Positions 1-7,916 of a DNA stretch of 16,848 nt are shown in pieces. Below the pieces are notes generated by a model that worked only from the letters and a program-made list of their open reading frames with translations, searched no databases and was not told the origin of the DNA. A program made the position numbers and the translations under genes. Origin of the DNA: Bacteroidota bacterium (lineage in GTDB: Bacteria; Bacteroidota; Bacteroidia; Chitinophagales; Chitinophagaceae); NCBI GenBank assembly GCA_023433345.1, contig JAEZDA010000071.1:1-16848 (forward strand), given 5' to 3'. The stretch's first letter is position 1, and each line of letters opens with the position of its first letter.

Positions 1-228
1 CGAATCGCCCTTTAATCTTTTAACTGATGTATCGCCATTCACTGCTACTATGAGAACATCTCCATGCGAGGCAGCTTCGTTCAGAGAGGAAAGGTGGCCT
101 TCATGTAAAATATCGAAGACACCGTTAGTGAATACAACTTTCTTTCCTAAAAGCTTCCATCGTTCAACCTGCTGAATGAGCGATTGAAGGCTGTATATCT
201 TATCCCGGATCTGCTGAGTTGATTTCAT
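1..228 (-). CDS. rfaE2: RfaE2-like nucleotidyltransferase (N-terminal 76 residues, cut by window edge)
   Basis: The frame runs from an ATG at 226-228 to the window edge without a stop, so only the N-terminus is present. After a short helical lead it contains VVFTNGVFDILHEGHLSSL (residues 31-49), the cytidylyltransferase-fold signature with the nucleotide-binding HxGH at H42-H45. VAVNGDTSVKRLKG follows, typical of the heptose-1-phosphate adenylyltransferase (RfaE domain II) branch. Family role: transfer of AMP from ATP to D-glycero-beta-D-manno-heptose 1-phosphate to give ADP-heptose for lipopolysaccharide core synthesis, in the cytoplasm. Its first 29 bp overlap the 3' end of the upstream flippase-like gene, which suggests translational coupling in one minus-strand operon. 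Other nucleotidyltransferases of this fold (for example glycerol-3-phosphate cytidylyltransferase) are possible because the C-terminus is missing. Confidence 0.8.
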   Translation of the reverse strand, partial: MKSTQQIRDKIYSLQSLIQQVERWKLLGKKVVFTNGVFDILHEGHLSSLNEAASHGDVLIVAVNGDTSVKRLKGDS

Positions 229-1222
229 CTTTTCTTTTATTCATGTAAGGCAGGAGAATCATTGCTGAAACACCCGCCAGTATAAAGATAATTGTATTCA
301 CGCCCCACAGCAGCCATCCAAATGCTTTTCCTTCCACATCTGAAATGCCATAAAGCAATAATGTTTCCATCACAAAAAGAGGGAAGGAGCCAATTCCGCC
401 CGGAGTGGCGATCATTGCTACAGTGGCCAGTGTAAGCACGGAAAATGCAGCAGGAAGGCCAAGGTTTGATGTACTGCTCATTGCATTGAAACCCACATAC
501 ACCATAAGCAGGTACATACTCCAGATGAAAAGCGTGTGAAGAAAAAAAGCACGCTTCTTTTTCAATTTTAGAATGGCCGCGAAACCTTCCAACAACCCCG
601 TAGAGAATTTATTCACGGCACCGATGATCTTGTTTTGCGGGAACCTTTGCCTGCACCATTTTAAAAAGAAGAATACTCCCGCAAGAAAAAGTAAGGGGAG
701 CAATATTTTTGCCCAAAGCGGAAGCCCTTCCTTCCCGGTAATTGTATCCAGGTTTTTAGAAAAATACCCGCCTACTAATTCAAGCTGAATAAGTAAGGTA
801 ATTCCAATGAAAATGAGGAAACATAAAAAATCGAATGTCCTCTCCAAAACAATTGAACCGAAGAGTTTGTCGACCTTTAGCTTTTCATACCGTGCAAGGA
901 AGGTGCATCGAAGCAACTCTCCAAGCCGTGGCACAGCAGCATTTGCCAGGTAGCCCACCATAAGGCAGGCAAAAACATTCCTCAACTTTGGCCTGTAGCC
1001 CAGTGGTTCCAAAATGATCTTCCATCTCATGGACCTGCTCAAATGACTGAGCATGCTCATGATGAATACGGGAAGGATCACCCAATAGTTAACTCCCTTT
1101 AATGATGCCTTAAAATCTGCCCACTCTGCTTCATTCATGCTTTTCAATTGCCACCAAACGAGAAAAATGCCCGCTCCAAGAAAGAGAATGTATTGAAGAA
1201 TATTTAAAAAGCGTTTATGCAT
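200..1222 (-). CDS. Flippase-like / lysylphosphatidylglycerol synthase transmembrane domain protein
   Basis: A 340-residue polytopic inner-membrane protein with about eight hydrophobic segments (for example residues 10-25, 45-60, 130-145, 170-187 and 310-330). It shows the hallmarks of the LPG_synthase_TM (UPF0104/AglD/YbhN) family: an SRSMRWK stretch after the second membrane segment, a NAAVPRLGELLRC-type loop, VLERTFD, and a late TPGGIGSFPLF motif. There is no soluble MprF-like catalytic domain, so it is the stand-alone version usually called flippase-like; its substrate is unknown. The 3' end overlaps the rfaE2-like start by 29 bp. The 5' side faces panC across a 240-bp spacer filled with repeats. 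Family assignment is firm; the transport role is inferred from the family. Confidence 0.85.
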   Translation of the reverse strand: MHKRFLNILQYILFLGAGIFLVWWQLKSMNEAEWADFKASLKGVNYWVILPVFIMSMLSHLSRSMRWKIILEPLGYRPKLRNVFACLMVGYLANAAVPRLGELLRCTFLARYEKLKVDKLFGSIVLERTFDFLCFLIFIGITLLIQLELVGGYFSKNLDTITGKEGLPLWAKILLPLLFLAGVFFFLKWCRQRFPQNKIIGAVNKFSTGLLEGFAAILKLKKKRAFFLHTLFIWSMYLLMVYVGFNAMSSTSNLGLPAAFSVLTLATVAMIATPGGIGSFPLFVMETLLLYGISDVEGKAFGWLLWGVNTIIFILAGVSAMILLPYMNKRKDEINSADPG

Positions 1223-1227
1223 GCGGG

Positions 1228-1335
1228 TTAGTAGTTAGACATTAGTCGGTAGTCGTTAGTCGGTAGTCAGTAGTCGGTAGTCGGTAGTCATTAGTCGGAA
1301 GTCGGTAGTTTGTAGTTGGTAGTTCATAGTTTGCA
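1228..1335. repeat. Degenerate 7-bp tandem repeat, GTAGTCG type
   Basis: About fifteen imperfect copies of a 7-bp unit with consensus GTAGTCG (variants include TTAGTCG, GTAGTCA and GTAGTTG) start just upstream of the flippase-like gene. The same unit in the same orientation recurs near 10714 and 11690. It contains no credible gene. Confidence 0.85.
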
Positions 1336-1463
1336 TTCAATCTCTTCCTCTTTTTTTTTCAACACATCCGGGGTTTCACCGGTTCACCATTTATAATTTA
1401 AAATTTATAATCTAAAATTTCTCTGAACCCTGAACCCTGAACCTTGCAACGTGTAGCCTTCCC
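1336..1463. repeat. Spacer with a T-run, AT-rich repeats and a TGAACCC heptamer
   Basis: This stretch holds a T-run, an AT-rich internally repetitive segment (ATTTATAATTTAAAATTTATAAT), and three tandem copies of the heptamer TGAACCC at 1423-1443, directly before the panC stop codon. No reading frame of note. Taken together with the preceding repeat, the whole panC-flippase gap (1223-1463) is repetitive. Confidence 0.7.
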
Positions 1464-2300
1464 CTAATTCATCACCAGGTTGTCGATCAGCCGCACATCG
1501 TCTATAATGGCTGCCACAAGAATCACTTTCGGAGTATTGCTCCATTCGGTTAACACCTCCAGCGTATCAGCATCTGCCACCTCAAGGTAATCAACCAGAA
1601 AACCATTATCCGCCAGCATGGTGGAGGCTTCCAGCAATACGTCGGAAAGTGGTTCATTCAAACCTTCAGACACTATGGTCAATGCCTTAAATAGCAAAGG
1701 TGCCTTCTTCATTGCTGAGGCACTCAGGCGCCGGTTGCGGCTGCTCATGGCAACACCGCTACTTTCCCGGACGGTGGGCACGATCTCTATTTCCACCCTG
1801 GAATTTGTTATCTCCAAAAGTTTGGAGAGCACCATACATTGCTGATAGTCCTTCTGGCCGATATACATCTTTTGAGGCTGTACCACCGTTAAGAGCCTGT
1901 CAACCACCTGGCATACCCCCTGGAAATGGCCGGGCCTGAATGCTCCTTCAAGTACCTTGTCGAGGTTACCAAGTTCATATTTTTCAATCTCGCCGCCCTC
2001 GGGGTAGATCTCATTCTCCGTGGGAAGAAATAGCACATCGCAGCATTCCGCTTCAAGCATCGCAATATCTTCGTCTATTGGCCGTGGATATTTGGCGAGG
2101 TCTTCCTCATTATTGAACTGCGTTGGGTTTACAAAAATGCTGCAAACCACCAAGTTACCTCCCGCCCGCGCAGCCCGCACGAGGCTGAGATGGCCCTCAT
2201 GCTAAGCGCGCATGGTGGGCACGAAACTTATCATTTTTCCCTGCGCTGTCGCCGCTGCCAAACCATCTCTCAAAGCCTTCCCGGTTTTGTATATTTTCAT
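1464..2300 (-). pseudogene. panC: Pantoate-beta-alanine ligase with an in-frame TAG at codon 33
   Basis: PanC condenses pantoate and beta-alanine with ATP to give pantothenate, in the cytoplasm. The natural start is the ATG at 2298-2300 (MKIYKTGKALRDG), and the product would be about 278 residues, the usual family length. Codons 28-37 read P-T-M-R-A-stop-H-E-G-H, where the family has PTMGALHxGH. A TAG at 2202-2204 replaces the expected Leu codon, and the normally conserved Gly (codon 31) reads CGC, Arg. Everything downstream is intact: FVNPTQF, EGAFRPGHFQGV, IGQKDYQQ and the KMSKS-like GVAMSSRNRRLS. A GTG at 2180 could restart a 238-residue product, but it would lack the HxGH ATP-binding motif. 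Explanations are a recent nonsense mutation, a sequencing or assembly error, or readthrough. The identity is certain; whether the gene is functional is not. Confidence 0.85.
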
Positions 2301-2362
2301 CAAATTAGGGTTAAACTAAGCCTGCAAAGCCGTATCGGCCAACTATTTCAAGAAAAAAAACG

Positions 2363-2370
2363 TAACTTTG
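2363..2370 (+). promoter_or_regulatory. Probable -7 element for the GT5-domain gene
   Basis: TAACTTTG matches the Bacteroidota -7 consensus TAnnTTTG exactly and ends 43 bp before the ATG at 2414. No convincing -33 TTG is visible at the expected distance. It lies in the divergent panC/GT5 intergenic region. Confidence 0.55.
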
Positions 2371-2413
2371 CAAACCGTTAGAAATTATTTCCTGCAACCT
2401 AACCAAGTATCAC

Positions 2414-3226
2414 ATGTCAACAAAGAAAAGAATTTTATTTATTGCCAACGAGATGTCTCCTTACCTGGAGATGACGGAATACGCTGAAATTGTGAATAAG
2501 CTGGCAGTAATGAGCAACGACAACAATATGGAGGTAAGGTGCATCATGCCTAAGTTCGGCGTGATCAATGAAAGAAGGCACCGCCTGCATGAAGTTGTGA
2601 GGCTTTCCGGTATTAATGTTACTATAGATAACGACGACTACCCGCTGACCATTAAGGTGGCATCCCTGCCGAATGCTCGTCTTCAGATCTATTTCCTTGA
2701 TAATGAAGATTATTTCAAGCGTAAGTCGATTTTTACGGATGAAAAAGACAATTGGTTCGACGATAATGGTTTGCGTACCGTATTGTTCTGCAAGGGCGCG
2801 CTTGAAACAGTAAAGAAATTTGGATGGCCGCCGGATATTATTCACTGCAGCGGCTGGATGACAGGACTCATACCGATGTTGATAAGATCGGCTTATAAAA
2901 AAGAACCAGTGTTCAGCAACAGCAAGATCATTTACACCATTGGCCAAAGTACTTTCAAAGATAAACTTGGGGCAGACTTTCTGAAACTTGCCACCATCAA
3001 CGATAATGTAACCAAGAAGGAACTGGAACCTTTTAAAGACGCTAACAACGTAGCGATGTTCCGCGGAGGGGCAGTGTTTGCCGACGCAATTACATTCGGG
3101 GCAGATAACACAGATAAAAAGCTGGCAGAAGAGTTTTCAAAAGTGAAAGGAAAAAAGATCCTTAAATACAATGCAGATAGTGATTTAACAGACTATTTAC
3201 AATTGTATACCGATCTTTCCAAATAG
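2414..3226 (+). CDS. Glycogen/starch synthase-like protein, GT5 N-terminal domain only
   Basis: A 270-residue protein aligned with only the N-terminal Rossmann domain of GT5 glycogen synthases (full-length GlgA is about 470-480 residues). ILFIANEMSPYLE (residues 7-19) matches the opening strand. PPDIIHCSGWMTGLIPMLIR (139-158) matches the DVVHAHDWHTALAP region, and KIIYTIGQSTFKDKLG matches the TIHN segment. The lysine-glycine ADP-glucose motif (KxGGL) that should follow the first strand is absent; the sequence is EMTEYAEIV. The whole C-terminal catalytic half is also missing. Annotation pipelines call this Bacteroidota family 'glycogen/starch synthase', but catalysis is unlikely on this evidence. 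It is divergent from panC and followed after 30 bp by the DUF4270 gene, so probably co-transcribed with it. The natural TAG stop follows DLSK. Confidence 0.8.
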   Translation: MSTKKRILFIANEMSPYLEMTEYAEIVNKLAVMSNDNNMEVRCIMPKFGVINERRHRLHEVVRLSGINVTIDNDDYPLTIKVASLPNARLQIYFLDNEDYFKRKSIFTDEKDNWFDDNGLRTVLFCKGALETVKKFGWPPDIIHCSGWMTGLIPMLIRSAYKKEPVFSNSKIIYTIGQSTFKDKLGADFLKLATINDNVTKKELEPFKDANNVAMFRGGAVFADAITFGADNTDKKLAEEFSKVKGKKILKYNADSDLTDYLQLYTDLSK

Positions 3227-3256
3227 TTAATCTGCTGATTACCATAAAATAAGTTT

Positions 3257-4780
3257 GTGAAGAAACACTTTGCCGCGGTAACTGTACCGGCGCTGATAGC
3301 ACTGATCTTCTTCGGATTTAGTTGCACAAAACTCGATACCACTTCTTTAGGAACCGACCTTATACCTGAGGTTGATAACGTTAATACTTTCGCAGATACC
3401 CTGGATATTTTTACCTCCCAGGGTATTTTTACCAATGAAGATACTGCCAAGATCGGTCTGAGCGACGCCCACGTGCTGGGCCGGATAGAAAACGATCCTG
3501 ATTTTGGCCGAACTACCGGCGATATCTTCCTTCAACTGAAACCCGATTTCTTCCCATTTTATTTCGGTAATGCTGGCGATACGATCACGGCAATAGATTC
3601 GATGGTGCTCTGCCTGAGTTATAAGGGCTTCTTTGGCGACAGCACTGTGCCACAGCAGCTCCAGGCCTATGAAATAGACCCCGATGTGGTTGATTTCTTC
3701 TGGCGGGATTCACTTTACCAGTTCAAACCGATCACCTATGCCCCTGCATTGAAACCTGCGCCCATTTCTGCTGTTACAACCGTGGATATCAGGAACCTGA
3801 AAAACTATGTCAAAATCGGAAAAGGACGTGATTCAGTGATCAACCAAATAAGAATTAAGATCGACCCCTCCTCTGAATTTTACACTTCATTGCTGGTGCA
3901 AGATTCCACCCCCGGTGGCGCAAACGGTTTTTATAATGATTCCATCTTCCGCCGCCGTTTTGCCGGCTTCGGGGTGAAAGCTCTTTCAGGCAATGCATTG
4001 ATGTATACTGCGCTGATGGAAGAAAATACCCGTCTCGAAGTGCATTTTAAAAAGAAAAGGAACAATATAATAGACACTTCCTATTCCTCATTTTCCATGA
4101 ATCAGTTTGAGGCCAACCGCATCAAACCTTCAGCTTCGGCAAATTACCTGGTGCGCGACTGGAGCACAGGAACAATTCCGCCTGCAGGGCCGGAAATGGA
4201 TGAATTGTATATTCAAACAACCCCTGGTACTTTTGCGGGACTTTCAATACCCGGACTAACGGGATACCCTAAACGCATTATTCATCGTGCGCAGATAATG
4301 ATCGAGCAGGTGCCGTCTGCGAACTTTTTGTATGACAGCATTTTCGCGCCTCCGAATTTCCTTTACCTTGATTTGAAGGATACCGGTTCCAACAACTTCT
4401 ACAAACCCATTTACGAAGATCTTAATCCCAACCAGTTTTACCGTCCTGATTATGTTCAGGGAACTACAATTCCTTATTATCCTGCAGCGGTGGATTTCAA
4501 CTATTATGGCGGTGTAGTTCGTAAGAAATTTGACCCCATCAGCGGGAGGAACATTTCATATTATGTATTCAATGTTTCCCGTTTTGTTCAGAAGATATCA
4601 AAGGCGGAAATTCCTAACCACGATCTGCGTGTGTTTGCGCCATACAGCTTTACCTATCCGCAGTTCACTAAGATCATCACCAACTACAACAATCCTTTAG
4701 CCTTTGGCAGAATCAAAGTAGGAGGTGGTGGAAATGCGAACTATAAAATGCGGATGGTTATAATTTACTCCCGCATTTAA
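3257..4780 (+). CDS. DUF4270 family lipoprotein
   Basis: A 507-residue predicted lipoprotein. It opens with a GTG start and a signal peptide whose lipobox ends at Cys23 (IFFGFSC), followed by KLDTTSLGTDLIPEVDNVNTF, the typical opening of DUF4270 proteins. Further family-like blocks are the LGRIENDPDFGRTTGDIFLQL strand near residue 75 and many aromatic and Asp-rich segments expected of an extracytoplasmic beta protein. The function is unknown; an outer-membrane or cell-surface location is inferred from the lipobox. It follows the GT5-domain gene at 30 bp, and this pairing is a recurrent Bacteroidota arrangement, so a shared envelope or polysaccharide role is plausible but unproven. Confidence 0.8.
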   Translation: MKKHFAAVTVPALIALIFFGFSCTKLDTTSLGTDLIPEVDNVNTFADTLDIFTSQGIFTNEDTAKIGLSDAHVLGRIENDPDFGRTTGDIFLQLKPDFFPFYFGNAGDTITAIDSMVLCLSYKGFFGDSTVPQQLQAYEIDPDVVDFFWRDSLYQFKPITYAPALKPAPISAVTTVDIRNLKNYVKIGKGRDSVINQIRIKIDPSSEFYTSLLVQDSTPGGANGFYNDSIFRRRFAGFGVKALSGNALMYTALMEENTRLEVHFKKKRNNIIDTSYSSFSMNQFEANRIKPSASANYLVRDWSTGTIPPAGPEMDELYIQTTPGTFAGLSIPGLTGYPKRIIHRAQIMIEQVPSANFLYDSIFAPPNFLYLDLKDTGSNNFYKPIYEDLNPNQFYRPDYVQGTTIPYYPAAVDFNYYGGVVRKKFDPISGRNISYYVFNVSRFVQKISKAEIPNHDLRVFAPYSFTYPQFTKIITNYNNPLAFGRIKVGGGGNANYKMRMVIIYSRI

Positions 4781-4791
4781 GGCCCACACCT

Positions 4792-4799
4792 TATATTTG
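4792..4799 (+). promoter_or_regulatory. Probable -7 element for metK
   Basis: TATATTTG is an exact TAnnTTTG match ending 19 bp before the metK ATG. It lies in a 38-bp gap, too short to hold a SAM riboswitch, so metK appears to have its own simple promoter with a very short leader. Confidence 0.6.
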
Positions 4800-4818
4800 C
4801 CATCTCAAAAAAACTAAC

Positions 4819-6078
4819 ATGCCATATTTATTTACTTCAGAGTCAGTAAGTGAAGGCCATCCTGATAAGGTGGCAGACCAAATCAGCGATGCGCTTATCG
4901 ATAATTTTCTCGCATTCGATCCTAATAGCAAGGTTGCCTGCGAAACACTTGTAACCACCGGCCAGGTGATTCTTGCAGGTGAGGTGAAAAGCAAGGCCTA
5001 CCTTGATGTGCAGGAAATTGCACGCGGCGTGATCCGTAAGATAGGTTATACCAAGAGCGAATACATGTTTGAAGCTAACAGTTGCGGGATCCTTTCTGCA
5101 ATTCATGAGCAGTCGTCAGACATTAACCAGGGTGTGGACCGAAAGAAAAAAGAAGAGCAGGGTGCCGGCGACCAGGGAATGATGTTCGGTTATGCAACTA
5201 ATGAAACCGATAACTACATGCCTTTGGCTCTTGATCTCGCACATTATATTTTGTTGGAGATGGCAGCAGTTCGCAGGGAAAATAAGCAGATCAAATACCT
5301 GCGTCCTGATGCGAAAAGCCAGGTGACGCTTGAATATGACGACAACAACCAACCAGTTCGTATAGACGCTATCGTTGTTTCAACACAGCATGATGATTTT
5401 GCAAAGGATGATGCGATGCTTGCACGCATTAAAAAGGATATCATCAACATTGTGATTCCGCGCGTGAAAGCAAAGTATCCGAAATACAATCACCTTTTCA
5501 ATAATAAGATCAAATATCACATCAACCCAACAGGTAAGTTCGTTATTGGCGGACCTCATGGTGATACAGGCCTTACCGGTCGCAAGATCATTGTAGATAC
5601 TTATGGTGGAAAGGGCGCTCACGGTGGTGGTGCATTCAGCGGAAAAGACCCAAGTAAGGTTGACCGTTCTGCGGCCTATGCCACAAGGCATATTGCTAAA
5701 AACCTTGTTGCGGCCGGTTTGTGCGATGAGGTACTTGTTCAGGTTTCTTATGCAATCGGTGTTGCGCAACCAACAAGTATTTTCGTAAACACCTACGGTA
5801 CTGCCAAGGTTGATATGACCGATGGAGAGATCGCTGAGAAAATTATGAAGATGCCGGCATTTGATATGCGTCCATACTTCATCGAGCAGCGTTTGAAACT
5901 TCGTAACCCGATGTACAGCGAAACAGCAGCTTACGGGCACATGGGTCGCAAGCATGAGATCGTAGAAAAAACATTTACTTCTCCTGAAGGAAAAGCAGTG
6001 AAGAAAAAAGTTGAACTCTTTACCTGGGAAAAACTTGACGCTGTGAAAGATGTGAAGAAAGTTTTTGGATTGAAATAA
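4819..6078 (+). CDS. metK: S-adenosylmethionine synthetase (methionine adenosyltransferase)
   Basis: Cytoplasmic enzyme that makes S-adenosylmethionine from methionine and ATP with release of phosphate and pyrophosphate. All diagnostic blocks are present: SESVSEGHPDKVADQISDAL at the N-terminus (H14, D16, K17), the GAGDQG hexapeptide at residues 115-120, GPHGDTGLTGRK around 245-256, and GGGAFSGKDPSKVDRS starting at 269. The length, 419 residues, is normal for Bacteroidota MetK, which is longer than the E. coli enzyme (384). The start ATG lies 19 bp after a promoter-like element. The gene ends before a rho-independent terminator and shows no lesion. Confidence 0.98.
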   Translation: MPYLFTSESVSEGHPDKVADQISDALIDNFLAFDPNSKVACETLVTTGQVILAGEVKSKAYLDVQEIARGVIRKIGYTKSEYMFEANSCGILSAIHEQSSDINQGVDRKKKEEQGAGDQGMMFGYATNETDNYMPLALDLAHYILLEMAAVRRENKQIKYLRPDAKSQVTLEYDDNNQPVRIDAIVVSTQHDDFAKDDAMLARIKKDIINIVIPRVKAKYPKYNHLFNNKIKYHINPTGKFVIGGPHGDTGLTGRKIIVDTYGGKGAHGGGAFSGKDPSKVDRSAAYATRHIAKNLVAAGLCDEVLVQVSYAIGVAQPTSIFVNTYGTAKVDMTDGEIAEKIMKMPAFDMRPYFIEQRLKLRNPMYSETAAYGHMGRKHEIVEKTFTSPEGKAVKKKVELFTWEKLDAVKDVKKVFGLK

Positions 6079-6100
6079 GAACTTCAACAATACTTTTTAG

Positions 6101-6129
6101 AGCCCATCCATAGCGATGGGCTTTTTTTA
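6101..6129 (+). terminator. Rho-independent terminator of metK
   Basis: A perfect 8-bp stem AGCCCATC/GATGGGCT with a 6-nt loop (CATAGC) is followed directly by a run of T. It starts 22 bp after the metK stop codon. Confidence 0.9.
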
Positions 6130-6316
6130 TGACAGAAGGCTTGCCGTTAGCAGAACGTTAAGGAGCTTATACAATCCTTATGGGATCCTTATACGAAGAA
6201 TATAGGAGAAGAAAGGGCGGTTCACGCGAGACGCATCAAAAATTAAAAATTAAGGATTAAAAATTAAGAATTCCTACCTCGTACATCGTACATCGAACAT
6301 CGAACATCGAACATCG
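6130..6316. repeat. Spacer: unremarkable DNA, then AATTAAGAATT and CGTACAT/CGAACAT heptamers
   Basis: The first 100 bp hold only a short direct repeat (ATCCTTAT twice, near 6175-6193). From about 6237 an AT-rich block (AAAATTAAGGATTAAAAATTAAG) appears. This is the reverse complement of the AATTCTT-type repeats seen near 10850-11170. It passes into 7-bp units CGTACAT and CGAACAT. No gene is supported. Confidence 0.7.
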
Positions 6317-6828
6317 TTTTCTCCCTTCGGTCGAAATGACAAAGGATGTGAAGTTCTGGCGACTGCAGGCAGTCGCATTGTACGTAGTCAAGGCAATTGT
6401 ATATCGTAATTCGTACATCGTACACCGTACATCGTACACCGTAAATCGTACATCGTTTTCTCCCTTCGGTCGAAATGACAAGGGTTGGTGAAGTTCTGGC
6501 GACTGTTGGCAGTCGCATTGTACGCAGTCACGGCAATCCTACATCGAACATCGTAAATCGTACATCGTTTTCTCCCTTCGGTCGAAATGACAAGGGGTGG
6601 TGAGGTTTTGGCGACTGAAGGCAGTCGCATTGTATGCAGTAACGGCAATCCTACATCGTACATCGTAATTCGTACATCGTACATCGTTTTCTCCCTTCGG
6701 TCGAAATGACAAGGGTTGGTGAAGTTCTGGCGACTGTAGGCAGTCGCATTGTACGTAGTCACGGCAATTGTATATCGTAATTCGTACATCGTACACCGTC
6801 ATCGTAAATCGTACACCGTAAATCATAA
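6317..6828. repeat. Four copies of an 80-82 bp hairpin element interspersed with CGTACAT heptamers
   Basis: Copies lie at 6317-6396, 6456-6537, 6568-6649 and 6687-6768. Each starts TTTTCTCCCTTCGGTCGAAA and contains a perfect hairpin GCGACTG-NNGG-CAGTCGC, at 6359-6376, 6499-6516, 6611-6628 and 6730-6747. The loops are CAGG, TTGG, AAGG and TAGG. Between copies lie variable runs of degenerate 7-bp units (CGTACAT, CGTAAAT, CGTACAC, CGTAATT, CGAACAT). Long frames across it, with motifs such as HFDRREK or YDVR, are repeat artefacts rather than proteins. Confidence 0.9.
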
Positions 6829-6835
6829 TTGGATT

Positions 6836-6843
6836 TATCTTTA
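6836..6843 (+). promoter_or_regulatory. Possible -7 element for the rRNA methyltransferase gene
   Basis: TATCTTTA is a one-mismatch TAnnTTTG match ending 15 bp before the TTG at 6859. That distance resembles those at metK (19 bp) and at the gene starting at 14024 (18 bp). If it is used, the upstream TTG at 6829 cannot be the start. Confidence 0.4.
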
Positions 6844-6858
6844 CAAAAACGAACAACA

Positions 6859-7629
6859 TTGAAAAGTTTCAGGCATCAACATGCAAGGCCTAAAAAGAAT
6901 ACGCTGGTAGTAGGAAGGGAAGCGGTTATAAAAGCAATGAAGGAAGGAAAAGCTTTGGAGAAAATATTTCTGCAGGGAAATGTTCATGGTGCATTGATCG
7001 ATGAGATAAAAAAACTGGCGGCGGATAATATGGTACCGATAAGCAAGGTGCCGGTTGAAAAGCTCAACAACCTCAACGTTAGTAATCATGAGGGCTGCGT
7101 GGCTCAAATAGCGAAGGTGCAGTACCAGGATCTTCAGCAGGTGATAGACTTCGTGGTGGAAAAAGGAGAAGCGCCATTGTTATTAATGCTCGACGGTATC
7201 ACAGACATCCGCAACATAGGCGGCATTGCCCGCAGCGCCTATGCAATGGGGGTGCATGCCATTGTAATTCCGGAGAAAGGCGTGGGCGCGTTGAACGATG
7301 ATGCAATGCTCACTTCTGCAGGTGCATTGGAACACATCGCTGTTTGTCGTGTAAACAGTTTGATGAAAGCGGTCGATGAATTGCGCTTGAATGGCATTAA
7401 AGTTTTCGCAACTGAAATGAAGGCAGACAAAACAATTGCCGACTGCAATTTTAATGAGCCCTGTGCAATAATAATGGGCAGCGAGGAGAAAGGTATTTAT
7501 CCCGCACTGCTTAAGTATGCCGACGAAAAATGCCGGATCCCGATGGCCGGCATATTCGACTCCCTTAATGTATCTGTTTCCACAGGGATAATTCTGTATG
7601 AAGTGGTGAAACAAAGGAAGAAAGGCTGA
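6859..7629 (+). CDS. rlmB: TrmH/SpoU-family 23S rRNA 2'-O-methyltransferase (RlmB-like)
   Basis: A SPOUT-fold methyltransferase expected to methylate the ribose 2'-OH of a 23S rRNA guanosine using S-adenosylmethionine. The N-terminal substrate-binding domain begins with LVVGREAVIKAMKEGKALEK. The knotted catalytic domain carries all three family motifs, numbered from the TTG at 6859: DIRNIGGIARSAYAMGVHA (motif 1, about residues 116-134), IIMGSEEKGI (motif 2, about 204-213) and IPMAGIFDSLNVSVSTGIIL (motif 3, about 227-246). I chose the TTG at 6859 (256 residues) because a promoter-like element ends 15 bp upstream. An in-frame TTG at 6829 would add ten residues encoded by the end of the repeat field. 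Downstream of metK, but separated from it by a terminator and 700 bp of repeats, so it is independently transcribed. Confidence 0.85.
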   Translation: MKSFRHQHARPKKNTLVVGREAVIKAMKEGKALEKIFLQGNVHGALIDEIKKLAADNMVPISKVPVEKLNNLNVSNHEGCVAQIAKVQYQDLQQVIDFVVEKGEAPLLLMLDGITDIRNIGGIARSAYAMGVHAIVIPEKGVGALNDDAMLTSAGALEHIAVCRVNSLMKAVDELRLNGIKVFATEMKADKTIADCNFNEPCAIIMGSEEKGIYPALLKYADEKCRIPMAGIFDSLNVSVSTGIILYEVVKQRKKG

Positions 7630-7916
7630 GGTGTTAATCGAAACGCAGCAAAGCTGGTTTTAAGCAGACCGAAGCGTCTGTTCTCGATGCCGACCGGAGC
7701 AGGCATGTGCGGATTTGCTGATTTGAAAATGTGCTGATGTGCTGACTTGCCCCGAAGCTATCGTGGGTGCTGATGGACAGCTGTGACATGGATACACTGG
7801 GACGGTATAATTTAGATATTGTATGAAATCCTTTGTGGACCTATGATTTTTCTCTATGGAACTTTGTGAACATCCATCGCCAAAGTGCATAAATTCTAAA
7901 GTCAGCAATGGTGGTT
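7630..7916. repeat. Convergent spacer with small palindromes and TGTGCTGA repeats
   Basis: This spacer lies between convergent genes. It contains the hairpin CAGAC-CGAAGC-GTCTG (7665-7680), a second stem ATGCC/GGCAT (7687-7706), a run of TTTGCTGATTTG/TGTGCTGATGTGCTGA units (about 7710-7747), and a decayed palindrome CCCCGAAGCTATCGTGGG (about 7750-7767). The rest shows nothing recognisable. No gene is supported. Confidence 0.7.

Noticed and set aside
2202..2204. TAG reassigned to an amino acid in this genome
   Set aside because: panC itself and the GT5-domain gene end at TAG exactly where family members end, so TAG works as a stop here.
4781..4818. SAM riboswitch upstream of metK
   Set aside because: Only 38 bp separate the DUF4270 stop from metK, too short for any known SAM riboswitch, and a promoter-like element fills part of it.
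5380..6090. 236-codon frame antisense to metK
   Set aside because: It lies wholly opposite a highly conserved housekeeping gene and resembles no known family; a shadow frame.
6317..6768. CRISPR array suggested by regularly spaced repeats
   Set aside because: The 'repeats' are 80 bp, spacing is irregular (139, 112, 119 bp), the intervening DNA is itself repetitive, and there are no cas genes.
6257..6859. Several long overlapping minus-strand frames with motifs such as HFDRREK and YDVRCTMYDVR
   Set aside because: They translate the four-copy hairpin element and 7-bp repeats in different frames; the residues repeat as the DNA does and there is no independent protein signal.
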